Positions 16,205 through 23,932 of a DNA stretch of 64,000 nucleotides are shown piece by piece. Position 1 is the first letter of the stretch; every line of letters starts with the position of its first letter. The translations under genes were made by a program, and so were the position numbers. The notes under the pieces are model-generated. The model was not told the origin of the DNA. It saw only the letters and a list, made by a program, of their open reading frames with translations, and did not search any database. Source of the stretch: DASPLX01 sp035627375 (GTDB lineage: Bacteria; Pseudomonadota; Gammaproteobacteria; Burkholderiales; Burkholderiaceae_D); NCBI GenBank assembly GCA_035627375.1, contig DASPLX010000007.1:62001-126000 (forward strand), written 5' to 3'.

Positions 16205-16560
16205 ATCGTTCAAACAGAGCTTCGCCTACTTGGCGGTGTACAGCCAGCAATCGAACGCCGGCTTAAGTCGCCATACCGATCAATATATGGCCAAGGTGTA
16301 TCGCGAGCAGTTGGTGGGACTGGGCATCCGAGGCTCGGTGAGCCGGCTGGGTACGCCGACCGACAATTTCAAGGCGGGGAGCTTCATGAAGACGCTCAAG
16401 CAGAGGAAGTGCTGGCCTATGAGCGCCACACAGTTTGCATGACCGCAAGTACGGCTACCACGATTCCTGAAAGAGGCTTACAATCGCGGCGCCTGCACTG
16501 GGCACTCGATTACATGAGTCCGGAGCATTTTGAATTGAAACACGCCCGACGGCGGTCAAA
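16205..16560 (+). pseudogene. Decayed IS3-family transposase (orfB 3' part)
   Basis: Broken reading frames match the C-terminal half of an IS3-type integrase: HTDQYMAKVYREQLVGLGI, GTPTDNFKAGSFMKTLK in the frame of 16230, then after a frameshift SRRLHWALDYMSPEHFELKH near 16480-16550. These correspond to the family blocks H-S-D-x-G-x-Q-Y, T-D-N-A-x-x-E-S-F and R-L-H-x-A-L-G-Y-x-S-P. The catalytic Glu block is damaged (AGSF for AESF), and stops interrupt both frames. No intact inverted repeats were found. 16560-16703 shows nothing else recognisable. Confidence 0.75.
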
Positions 16561-16703
16561 TAAACGGCCGGCGTCGTTCCACCGTCAGAGGTTCACCCCA
16601 CCGCTTCGGTCAGATACTGAAAAAGGCCAAGTCGCGGAGAGGACCGCGGAGATTCCGGAGGTTTTGAAGCGCTATGCTAGTAAGCGCCATCGTCAAAGGC
16701 TTA

Positions 16704-16796
16704 TGGTGCCCGGGACCGGAATCGAACCGGTACGCTCCCTTTCGGGTAAGCGGCGGATTTTAAGTCCGCTGTGTCTACCAATTTCACCACCCGGGC
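16704..16796 (-). tRNA. tRNA-Leu(TAA)
   Basis: Acceptor arms GCCCGGG/CCCGGGC pair across 16790-16796 and 16708-16714; CCA is encoded. The anticodon loop reads CTTAAAA with anticodon TAA. The T-loop GGTTCGATTCC and the long variable arm (ACCCGAAAGGGAGC) fit a class II leucine tRNA. It is the last tRNA of the minus-strand cluster. Confidence 0.95.
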
Positions 16797-16826
16797 AACG
16801 CCTGCACCAAACATGGCCTGCATATG

Positions 16827-16851
16827 AAAAAAGCGCCCAAGGCGCTTTTTT
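16827..16851 (-). terminator. Intrinsic terminator after tRNA-Cys
   Basis: GCGCC and GGCGC pair around CAA, with six A on the left and six T on the right, so it can work in both directions. It lies eight bases past tRNA-Cys and 31 bases before tRNA-Leu, so tRNA-Leu is reached only by read-through or its own promoter. Confidence 0.7.
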
Positions 16852-16858
16852 CGGAATA

Positions 16859-16932
16859 TGGAGGCGGGGGTCGGAATCGAACCGGCGTCTACGGCTTTGC
16901 AGGCCGCTGCATAACCTCTTTGCTACCCCGCC
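16859..16932 (-). tRNA. tRNA-Cys(GCA)
   Basis: The acceptor stem GGCGGGG (16926-16932 read in reverse) pairs with CCCCGCC at 16863-16869; the discriminator is U and CCA is encoded. The anticodon loop contains CTGCAAA with anticodon GCA. U73 and GCA are the main cysteine identity elements. Confidence 0.95.
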
Positions 16933-17025
16933 ATGAAAGTTGCGTATTGTAACCGCGATTTCGAAAACCTGCTGTTGATCGAAATCAAACGGCAAGGCGG
17001 GCATTTCTTACAACACTCCGCCAAC

Positions 17026-17050
17026 AAAAAAGGAAGCGAACTGCGCTTCC
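17026..17050 (-). terminator. Intrinsic terminator after tRNA-Gly copy 1
   Basis: On the minus strand GGAAGCG and CGCTTCC form a 7-bp stem with loop CAGTT followed by six T. It lies 13 bases beyond the tRNA-Gly at 17063-17138. A decayed copy of the same hairpin follows the second tRNA-Gly near 17201-17227. Confidence 0.75.
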
Positions 17051-17062
17051 CTTTCTTGAAAC

Positions 17063-17138
17063 TGGAGCGGGAAAAGAGTCTCGAACTCTCGACCTCAACC
17101 TTGGCAAGGTTGCGCTCTACCAACTGAGCTATTCCCGC
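17063..17138 (-). tRNA. tRNA-Gly(GCC), copy 1
   Basis: The acceptor stem GCGGGAA pairs with TTCCCGC, CCA is encoded, and the anticodon loop TTGCCAA gives anticodon GCC. D-loop AGCTCAGTTGGTAGAG and T-loop GTTCGAGACTC are regular. It differs from copy 2 only at the seventh acceptor pair (A-U here, G-C there). Confidence 0.96.
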
Positions 17139-17238
17139 TTTGTTACCTTTTCTTATCGCGTCGGCGCCTGCCTATTTTTTGAGCAAAACGCCTCTCGCAA
17201 TTAAAAGGAAGCTTGACTGCAGCTCCCTTTCTTGAAAC

Positions 17239-17314
17239 TGGAGCGGGAGAAGAGTCTCGAACTCTCGACCTCAACCTTGGCAAGGTTGCGCTCTACCAAC
17301 TGAGCTACTCCCGC
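17239..17314 (-). tRNA. tRNA-Gly(GCC), copy 2
   Basis: Same structure as copy 1, with acceptor GCGGGAG/CTCCCGC. It is the promoter-proximal tRNA of the cluster. The 3' flank (CCCTTTCTTGAAACTGGA on the plus strand) is repeated exactly beside copy 1, showing a tandem duplication of about 115 bp. Confidence 0.96.
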
Positions 17315-17397
17315 GTCGACAACAGACGAGCATTATAGCAGGTCAAAGAACTTTGTCAAGCGATCGCTATGAAAACCCGCTCCCGCATCGTCCCAGC

Positions 17398-17979
17398 CTA
17401 TCCCCGTTCCTTGATGAGCGGCCACGCTCTTTGCATGTAATAGAACATCGACCAAACCGTCAGGATCGCGGCCAGCCATAGCAAGACCACGCCCCAGAAA
17501 TGCGTATCGATCACACCGAATAGCCGCTCGTTGAACAGCAGCATCGGGATGGCGATCATCTGCGCCGTGGTCTTGATTTTCCCGAGCGAACTGACGGCCA
17601 CCGATTTCGAAGCGCCGATCTGCGCCATCCATTCGCGCAATGCCGAGATGGTGATTTCGCGGCCGATGATGATGAACGCGATGATCGCGATATAGGGAAT
17701 GCTGGCGCGGAACTCGACCAGCACCAGCAAGGCGCCGGCCACCATCAGCTTGTCGGCGACGGGATCGAGAAAAGCGCCGAATGCCGAGGTCTCGTTCCAG
17801 CGCCGCGCCAGGAATCCGTCGAACCAGTCGGTGATGGCCGCGACGATGAACACGATCGTCGATGCCAGCCCCTTGGCGAACGGCGACAGCCACGCATCGG
17901 GCAGATAGAAAACGCCGACGACCAGGGGAATCAACGCGACGCGCAGCCAAGTGAGCAGGATGGGAATATTGAACGGCAT
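17398..17979 (-). CDS. pgsA: CDP-diacylglycerol-glycerol-3-phosphate 3-phosphatidyltransferase
   Basis: The start is ATG at 17979 (MPFNIPILLTWLRVALIPLV), giving 193 residues, the usual size; an open extension to 18012 adds basic residues of unlikely value. The CDP-alcohol phosphotransferase motif D-G-x2-A-R-x8-G-x3-D-x3-D is complete in DGFLARRWNETSAFGAFLDP. Four or five membrane helices are visible. It makes phosphatidylglycerol-phosphate at the inner membrane. It follows uvrC by 59 bp on the same strand and precedes the tRNA cluster, an order seen in many proteobacteria. Confidence 0.95.
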   Translation of the reverse strand: MPFNIPILLTWLRVALIPLVVGVFYLPDAWLSPFAKGLASTIVFIVAAITDWFDGFLARRWNETSAFGAFLDPVADKLMVAGALLVLVEFRASIPYIAIIAFIIIGREITISALREWMAQIGASKSVAVSSLGKIKTTAQMIAIPMLLFNERLFGVIDTHFWGVVLLWLAAILTVWSMFYYMQRAWPLIKERG

Positions 17980-18038
17980 GGAATTCTTTTGAGATTTGTG
18001 CGGCGCACGCACATGCGGCGTCCACGCATGTGCGTAAT

Positions 18039-19910
18039 TTAATGCAATTGTCTGTAAATGTCTTCAGCCAACTGCCGCGAGATGCCCTCGACTGACGCCA
18101 GTTCCTCGACGCTGGCATCGAGCACGCCGCGCAAGCCGCCGAAACGCGCCAGCAGCTTTTGCCGGCGCTTGGCGCCGATGCCCTCGATCTCCTCGAGGCG
18201 CGATTTCTGGCGCGCCTTGGCCCGCTTGGCGCGCATGCCGGTGATCGCGAAGCGATGCGCCTCGTCGCGTATCTGCGCGATCAGCATCAGCGCCGCGGAT
18301 TCCTTGCCCAGTTCCTGGGGCGGGCGCCCATCGGCGAATATCAGCGTTTCGAGGCCGACCTTGCGCCCCTCCCCCTTGGCGACGCCGACGATCAGGCTGA
18401 TGTCGAGACCGAGTTCGACGAACACCTGGCGCGCCATTTCCACCTGTCCCTTGCCGCCGTCCACCAGCACCACGTCCGGCATCACGCCGTCGCTGTTCGC
18501 GACCTTCTCGTAGCGGCGCGTGAGCACCTGGCGCATCGCGGCATAGTCGTCGCCGGGCGTGATGTCGTTGATGTTGTAGCGCCGGTATTCGCCGTTCTGC
18601 ATGTCGTGGTGGTGGAACACGACGCACGATGCCTGGGTGGCTTCGCCTTGCGTATGGCTGATGTCGAAGCATTCGATGCGCAAGGCTTCGAGGTCCTCGA
18701 TATCGAGCCCGAGCGCCTCGACCAGGGCGCGCGTGCGCGCTTGCTGCGAACCCTGCTCCGACAGCAGGCGCGCAAGCGCGATCTCGGCGCCCTTTTGCGC
18801 CATTTCCAGCCATTGGCGGCGCTGCCCCTGCGGCTGGAACACGAGATTGATGCGATGACCGCATTGCTCGGTCAGCGCCATCATCAGCTCCGGCTCGTCG
18901 AACTCGATACTGAGGATCAAGGTCGACGGTGTGAACTTGTCGATGTAGTGCTGGGCCAGGAAGGCCTTCAGCACCTGCTCCTCGACGGTTTCGTCGCCGT
19001 CCGCGAACGCGCCGTCGACATGCGCGGGGAAATAGGCGCGGTCGCCGAGATGGCGTCCGCCGCGCACCATCGCCAGGTTGACGCAGGCGCGGCCGCCCTG
19101 CACGACAACGGCGATGACGTCGATATCGGCGTCGCCGACCGTTTCCATCGTCTGCTGATGCAAGACGCGCGACAATGCCGCGATCTGATCGCGCACCGCC
19201 GCCGCCTGCTCGAACTTCAATTCCTCGGCGAAGGATTGCATCTTGGCTTCCAGCGCCTGCAACACTTCCGTCTGGCGTCCGCGCAGGAATTTCGCGGCAT
19301 TGTCGACATCGGCCGCATATTCTTCCTTGCCGATCAGGTTCACGCACGGGCCGCTGCAGCGATGGATCTGGTGCAACAGGCAGGGCCGCGTGCGATTGGC
19401 GAACACCGAATCCTCGCAGGTGCGCAACCGGAACACTTTCTGCAGGATCTGCATCGATTCCTTGACCGCCCAGGCGCTGGGGAACGGGCCGAAATACTGG
19501 CTTTTCTTGTCGACCGCGCCGCGATAGTACGCCATGCGCGGATATTCCTGGTTGGTGAGCTTGAGATAAGGATAGGACTTGTCGTCGCGGAACAGGATGT
19601 TGTAGCGCGGCTGCAGCGTCTTGATCAGGTTGTTTTCCAGGATCAACGCTTCGGCCTCGCTGCGCGTGACCGTCGTTTCCAGCCGCGCGATCTTCTCCAC
19701 CATCATCGCGATGCGCGGGCTGGTCAGCGTCTTCTGGAAGTAGCTGGAAACACGCTTCTTGAGGTCGCGCGCCTTGCCGACGTAGAGCACGTTGTCGGCG
19801 GCGTCGAAATAGCGATACACGCCGGGCAAGTGCGGCAGCTTCGCCACCGTCTCCAGCAGCGCGGCACGCGGATCGGCGGTTTCGCCGGTGATATCGACTT
19901 CTGACATCAT
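18039..19910 (-). CDS. uvrC: Excinuclease ABC subunit C
   Basis: The start is the ATG pair at 19910/19907 just after nagZ, giving 623 residues; the frame upstream overlaps nagZ and is not real protein. The N-terminal GIY-YIG nuclease begins PHLPGVYRYFDAADNVLYVG and contains KARDLKKRVSSYF. The central UVR motif lies near AKMQSFAEELKFEQAAAVRD, with a Cys cluster (CLLHQIHRCSGPCVN) before it. The C-terminal RNase H-like nuclease (ECFDISHTQGEATQASCVVF) and the final helix-hairpin-helix (LLARFGGLRGVLDASVEELA) are intact. It makes both incisions in nucleotide excision repair. Confidence 0.96.
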   Translation of the reverse strand: MMSEVDITGETADPRAALLETVAKLPHLPGVYRYFDAADNVLYVGKARDLKKRVSSYFQKTLTSPRIAMMVEKIARLETTVTRSEAEALILENNLIKTLQPRYNILFRDDKSYPYLKLTNQEYPRMAYYRGAVDKKSQYFGPFPSAWAVKESMQILQKVFRLRTCEDSVFANRTRPCLLHQIHRCSGPCVNLIGKEEYAADVDNAAKFLRGRQTEVLQALEAKMQSFAEELKFEQAAAVRDQIAALSRVLHQQTMETVGDADIDVIAVVVQGGRACVNLAMVRGGRHLGDRAYFPAHVDGAFADGDETVEEQVLKAFLAQHYIDKFTPSTLILSIEFDEPELMMALTEQCGHRINLVFQPQGQRRQWLEMAQKGAEIALARLLSEQGSQQARTRALVEALGLDIEDLEALRIECFDISHTQGEATQASCVVFHHHDMQNGEYRRYNINDITPGDDYAAMRQVLTRRYEKVANSDGVMPDVVLVDGGKGQVEMARQVFVELGLDISLIVGVAKGEGRKVGLETLIFADGRPPQELGKESAALMLIAQIRDEAHRFAITGMRAKRAKARQKSRLEEIEGIGAKRRQKLLARFGGLRGVLDASVEELASVEGISRQLAEDIYRQLH

Positions 19911-19921
19911 CAAGACATCGT

Positions 19922-20968
19922 TCAAGCGGAGACGAGCGTTTTCACCGTCTCGCGGGCGGAAAGATAACGGGCGTCCTGCTGCAAGGCATCCCAATCGAAT
20001 GCCGGCTGGGGCGGCACCAACCCGGCGATGCGTGCCGCCGATTCGCGCGCCATCGCATCGGGCGCCAGACCGGCCAGCAATTGATCGGCCTTGTCCGGCG
20101 AATTGCAGATCAGGACCACGTCGCATCCCGCCGCCAAGGCGGCATGGGCGCCGTCGACGACCGAGCCGGCGACGCTCGCCCCTTCCATGCTGAGATCGTC
20201 GCTGAAGATCACTCCCTGGAAGCCGAGATCCTTGCGCAGGATGGTCAGCCATTTCTTCGAGAAACCGGCGGGATGGCGGTCGACCTTCGGATAGATCACA
20301 TGGGCCGGCATCACGCCCGCCAGGCTCAATCCGAGCCAGCCGTAAGGCGCGGCGTCTTCGGCCAGGATCTGCTCAAGCTCGCGCTCGTCGACCGGGACCG
20401 CCACGTGCGAATCGGCTTCGGCATAGCCGTGCCCCGGAAAATGCTTGCCGCAATTGGCCATGCCGGCCAGCGCCAGTCCGTGATTCAGGCTTTTCGCGAG
20501 CAGCGTGACGACGCGCGCATCGCGATGGAAGGCGCGGTCGCCGATGACGCCGGAACTGCCGTAATCGAGATCGAGCACCGGCGTGAAAGACAAGTCGACG
20601 CCGCAGGCGCGCAGTTCGGCCGCCAGCACGAAGCCCACATCGGAGGCGGCCTTGACCGCCGCCAGCACATCCTTGTCCCACAGCGCCCCCAGGGCGGCCA
20701 TGGCCGGCAGTTTGGTGAAACCATCGGTCTTGAAGCGCTGGACGCGCCCGCCTTCATGATCGACAGCGATCACGATTCCCGGCCGTGCCGCGTGAATGGC
20801 GGCGCACAATTGCGTCAATTGCGCGCGATTCTCATAATTGCGCGCGAACAGAATGACGCCGCCGGTCAGTGGATGGCGGATGCGGCGGATATCGTCGTCG
20901 CTCAATTCGGTGCCGACCACATCGAGCATCACCGGCCCGAGTCGCGGCATGTCTTTCGTCATACTCAT
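19922..20968 (-). CDS. nagZ: Beta-N-acetylhexosaminidase NagZ (GH3)
   Basis: A 348-residue cytoplasmic glycoside hydrolase family 3 enzyme. It has the NagZ motif KHFPGHGYAEADSHVAVPV, with the catalytic His/Asp loop, the nucleophile region IFSDDLSMEGASV, and substrate-binding VDHEGGRVQRF. NagZ removes GlcNAc from 1,6-anhydro-muropeptides in peptidoglycan recycling. The start (GGAGACAAA upstream) overlaps the acpS stop by four bases. The spacing to uvrC is 11 bp. Length equals the family norm. Confidence 0.95.
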   Translation of the reverse strand: MSMTKDMPRLGPVMLDVVGTELSDDDIRRIRHPLTGGVILFARNYENRAQLTQLCAAIHAARPGIVIAVDHEGGRVQRFKTDGFTKLPAMAALGALWDKDVLAAVKAASDVGFVLAAELRACGVDLSFTPVLDLDYGSSGVIGDRAFHRDARVVTLLAKSLNHGLALAGMANCGKHFPGHGYAEADSHVAVPVDERELEQILAEDAAPYGWLGLSLAGVMPAHVIYPKVDRHPAGFSKKWLTILRKDLGFQGVIFSDDLSMEGASVAGSVVDGAHAALAAGCDVVLICNSPDKADQLLAGLAPDAMARESAARIAGLVPPQPAFDWDALQQDARYLSARETVKTLVSA

Positions 20969-21357
20969 TTTGTCTCCACGATCACGAAGGCGACCGCATA
21001 ATCGGCCTCGTCGGTGATCGATACCTGGGCGTGGAGCCCGTTCCGTTGCATGAATTCCGCCAGTGTTCCGCTCGTCACGACCACCGGCTTGCCGCCCGGC
21101 GCGTTGAGGGTCTGCATGGCGCGCCAGGTCATCGGCATGCGCATGCCGAGTCCGATCGCCTTGGAAAACGCCTCCTTCGCGGCGAAGCGCGACGCCAGGA
21201 AGCGGATGCCGCGCGCCTCGACCTTGGCCTTGCGGGCGCGGTATTTCTCGAGTTCTTCCGGACCGAGAATCCTTTCGGCGAAACGCTCTCCGTTGCGCGC
21301 GAGCGCGGCTTCGACGCGCGAAATCTGGATGATGTCGGTGCCGATGCCGTAAATCAT
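20965..21357 (-). CDS. acpS: Holo-[acyl-carrier-protein] synthase
   Basis: A 130-residue enzyme with the AcpS signature MIYGIGTDIIQISRVEAALA (Mg-binding Asp) and FAAKEAFSKAIGLG. It transfers 4'-phosphopantetheine from CoA to Ser37 of AcpP, encoded at 34445-34684. It lies eight bases downstream of pdxJ and is coupled to nagZ. The pair pdxJ-acpS is conserved across proteobacteria. Confidence 0.96.
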   Translation of the reverse strand: MIYGIGTDIIQISRVEAALARNGERFAERILGPEELEKYRARKAKVEARGIRFLASRFAAKEAFSKAIGLGMRMPMTWRAMQTLNAPGGKPVVVTSGTLAEFMQRNGLHAQVSITDEADYAVAFVIVETK

Positions 21358-21364
21358 TCGATCG

Positions 21365-22132
21365 TCATTTCTTGTGCAAGCCCAACCGCGCCGCGACCAT
21401 GATCGCTTTCATTTCCTTGACAGCGTTCTGCCAGCCGATGAAGACCGCCTGCGCGACGATCGCATGGCCGATGTTCAGTTCGGCGATTTCGGGAATCTCG
21501 GCGATGGCCTGGACATTGGTGTAATGCAGGCCGTGGCCGGCATTGACCTTGAGTCCATGCTTGATGCCTTCCAGCACGCCTTGCCGCACGCGTTCGAGCT
21601 GTTGCAGCTGCTCGGCTTCCGAATGCGCATCGGCATAGCGGCCGGTGTGTATTTCGATCACCGGCGCGCCCGCTTCCGCGGCCGCCTTGATCTGTTCCGC
21701 GTCGGCGTCGATGAACAGGCTGACGCGAATGCCTTCGTTTTGCAATTGCTTGACCGCGGCGCTGACTTCCTTGAAATGCCGCACGACATCGAGGCCGCCT
21801 TCGGTCGTCACCTCGGCTCGCCGCTCGGGCACCAGGCAGACATCCTGCGGCTTGATGCGGCAGGCGAAATCGAGCATTTCCTGGGTGACCGCCGCTTCGA
21901 GATTCATGCGCGTACGCAATTGCGGGCGAATCGCCTCGACGTCGGCATCCTTGATGTGGCGCCGGTCCTCGCGCAAATGCAAGGTGATCAGATCGGCGCC
22001 GGCGTCTTCCGCCATCAGCGCGGCCTGGATCGGATCGGGATACGGCGTGCCGCGCGCATTGCGCAGCGTCGCGACGTGGTCGATGTTGACGCCCAGATCG
22101 ATGACCGGGCTGTTCGGGTGTAATAGGCTCAT
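21365..22132 (-). CDS. pdxJ: Pyridoxine 5'-phosphate synthase
   Basis: A 255-residue TIM-barrel enzyme. VIDLGVNIDHVATLRNARGT at the start is diagnostic, with the catalytic His and Glu residues in DLITLHLREDRRHIKD and VIEIHTGRYADA. It condenses 1-deoxyxylulose 5-phosphate with 3-amino-2-oxopropyl phosphate to make pyridoxine phosphate. It follows recO by 16 bp, in the usual recO-pdxJ-acpS order. Confidence 0.96.
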   Translation of the reverse strand: MSLLHPNSPVIDLGVNIDHVATLRNARGTPYPDPIQAALMAEDAGADLITLHLREDRRHIKDADVEAIRPQLRTRMNLEAAVTQEMLDFACRIKPQDVCLVPERRAEVTTEGGLDVVRHFKEVSAAVKQLQNEGIRVSLFIDADAEQIKAAAEAGAPVIEIHTGRYADAHSEAEQLQQLERVRQGVLEGIKHGLKVNAGHGLHYTNVQAIAEIPEIAELNIGHAIVAQAVFIGWQNAVKEMKAIMVAARLGLHKK

Positions 22133-22148
22133 GGCGGTCCGCTCTTCG

Positions 22149-22976
22149 TTATAACTGCATCAAATCTATCAGAATCTGGCGCGTGTTGAGGGAAGCGCCC
22201 CCCAGATGATGGGCGAGCAGAAAGCGCATCAGGAACTTGCTTTGCGTTTGCGTGACCGGATCCGCATAATCTTCACGTTCCATGTCGAGCAAGGTCTTGC
22301 CGCTTACCTTGGGCCAGGCATCGGCGGTATGCGCCGGCCGCGGTCCGCGCTCCGGATCGACCACGTAGGCGCCGGCCGGTTCGACCGCGGCGCCGCTTGT
22401 CGTGCAGCGCGTGAAGTCCCCGGCGACGCCGGTTTCCTTCAGCAACGCGAGTTCGAACTTACGCAGCACGATGGGCGCCGGCTCGTCGTGCGCCAATTGG
22501 TTCAAGGTCGCCACGTAGTGGTCGAACAGGCTCGGATGCGGATCGTCCCGCGCCAGCAGCTTGACCAGCAGTTCGTTCAAATAGAATCCGCACAGCAAGG
22601 CCGATTTCTCGACCGGCAACAGGCCACCGACCCACTCGGCGTCGATCAGCGTGCGCATTTCCCCCCTTCCGCTCCAACTGACCGAAAGCGGCTGGAATGT
22701 CTGCAAGACACCGCGCAGCTTCGAATGCGGGCGCTTCGCGCCCTTGGCGATGACCGGAACGCGGCCGTAATCGCGCGAGAACACTTCAACGATCAGGCTG
22801 GTTTCGCGATACGGATAGCTGTGCAGGACGAAGGCCGGTTGCTGCAGAACGCGGTCGCTACGGCTTTCCTTATTGCTTGCTCTCGGCCGCTTCACGGCCG
22901 GCATCGAAGCAGCCGCTTCGCTTGCGGAAGTCCTGTTGGCGGCTTCCGGTTGCTCGGAGAGGGGAGCATTCGGCAT
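22149..22976 (-). CDS. recO: DNA repair protein RecO
   Basis: A 275-residue protein. The conserved core begins at about residue 45 with QPAFVLHSYPYRETSLIVEV and YGRVPVIAKGAKRPHSKLRG, the OB-fold of RecO. The C-terminal helical part ends with MRFLLAHHLGGASLNTRQIL. The first 45 residues are a low-complexity Ala/Ser/Arg-rich extension beyond the usual family start. No internal Met in that extension offers a clear alternative. RecO loads RecA onto SSB-coated DNA with RecR. It lies 53 bp downstream of era. Confidence 0.93.
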   Translation of the reverse strand: MPNAPLSEQPEAANRTSASEAAASMPAVKRPRASNKESRSDRVLQQPAFVLHSYPYRETSLIVEVFSRDYGRVPVIAKGAKRPHSKLRGVLQTFQPLSVSWSGRGEMRTLIDAEWVGGLLPVEKSALLCGFYLNELLVKLLARDDPHPSLFDHYVATLNQLAHDEPAPIVLRKFELALLKETGVAGDFTRCTTSGAAVEPAGAYVVDPERGPRPAHTADAWPKVSGKTLLDMEREDYADPVTQTQSKFLMRFLLAHHLGGASLNTRQILIDLMQL

Positions 22977-23029
22977 CGATGCGAATTTAGAGTAACTGCG
23001 CGGAATAACTGCTGCCCTTGCCTATCGGA

Positions 23030-23932
23030 TCATTCGTATCCGTATGCGCGCAAGCCAGCTTCATTATCGGCCCAACCCGACTTCACCTTCACCCAGACTT
23101 CCAGATAGACCGGACCGCCGAAGAGTTTTTCCATGTCGAGCCGTGCCTGGGTCGAGATTTCTTTCAACTTGGCGCCCTTCTGTCCGATCACCATGGCCTT
23201 GTGACCGTCGCGTTCGACCAGAATTGCAGCGAAAATGCGGCGCAGGTTTCCTTCCTGCTCGAATTGCTCGATCAATACCGTGCTGGTATAGGGCAATTCG
23301 TCGCCGACGAGGCGGAAGACTTTCTCGCGCACGATTTCGGCGGCCAGGAAACGCTCGCTGCGATCCGTGATGTCGTCCTCGCCGAACATCGGCGGGTTTT
23401 CCGGCAGATGCTTCTGGATTTCATCCTCGAGCACTTTCAACTGGAAACGCTGCTTCGCCGAGACCGGAACGACGGCGGCGAAGTCGCGCTGCTCGGCCAC
23501 GTTTTGGGCGTAGGGCAGCATGACGGCCTTGTCCTTGACCCGATCCGACTTGTTGATGACCAGGATGCATGGCACGTTCGCGGGAAGCAGGTCGAGCACT
23601 TTCTTGTCGGCCGGACCAAAGGTTCCCGCTTCGACGACGAACAACACCACATCGGAAGCGGTCAGCGTATTGACGACCGTCTTGTTCAGGTTCTTGTTCA
23701 GGGCATTCGAATGCCGGGTCTGGAAACCGGGCGTATCGACATAGACGAATTGCGCCTGCCCGGTCGTCTGGATGCCGGTGATGCGATGCCGCGTGGTCTG
23801 CGCCTTGCGGGAGGTAATGCTCACCTTGGCGCCGATCAAGGCGTTCATCAAGGTCGACTTGCCGACGTTCGGACGTCCGACGATGGCGATATAGCCGCAT
23901 CGGAAGCCGACGGGCGTTGCGGATTGTGTCAT
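23030..23932 (-). CDS. era: GTPase Era
   Basis: A 300-residue GTPase with G1 GRPNVGKST, G3 DTPGFQ, G4 NKSDRV, and G5 SAKQ, followed by a KH domain (GHKAMVIGQKGAKLKEISTQ). Era binds the 3' end of 16S rRNA and aids 30S assembly at the inner membrane. The start overlaps the rnc stop by four bases (ATGA), the classical rnc-era coupling. Confidence 0.97.
   Translation of the reverse strand: MTQSATPVGFRCGYIAIVGRPNVGKSTLMNALIGAKVSITSRKAQTTRHRITGIQTTGQAQFVYVDTPGFQTRHSNALNKNLNKTVVNTLTASDVVLFVVEAGTFGPADKKVLDLLPANVPCILVINKSDRVKDKAVMLPYAQNVAEQRDFAAVVPVSAKQRFQLKVLEDEIQKHLPENPPMFGEDDITDRSERFLAAEIVREKVFRLVGDELPYTSTVLIEQFEQEGNLRRIFAAILVERDGHKAMVIGQKGAKLKEISTQARLDMEKLFGGPVYLEVWVKVKSGWADNEAGLRAYGYE

Noticed and set aside
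16700..17320. Genomic-island attachment site at tRNA-Leu
   Set aside because: The foreign-looking DNA lies beside the tRNA 3' end, but I found no second copy of the tRNA end and no integrase, so an att site is not supported.
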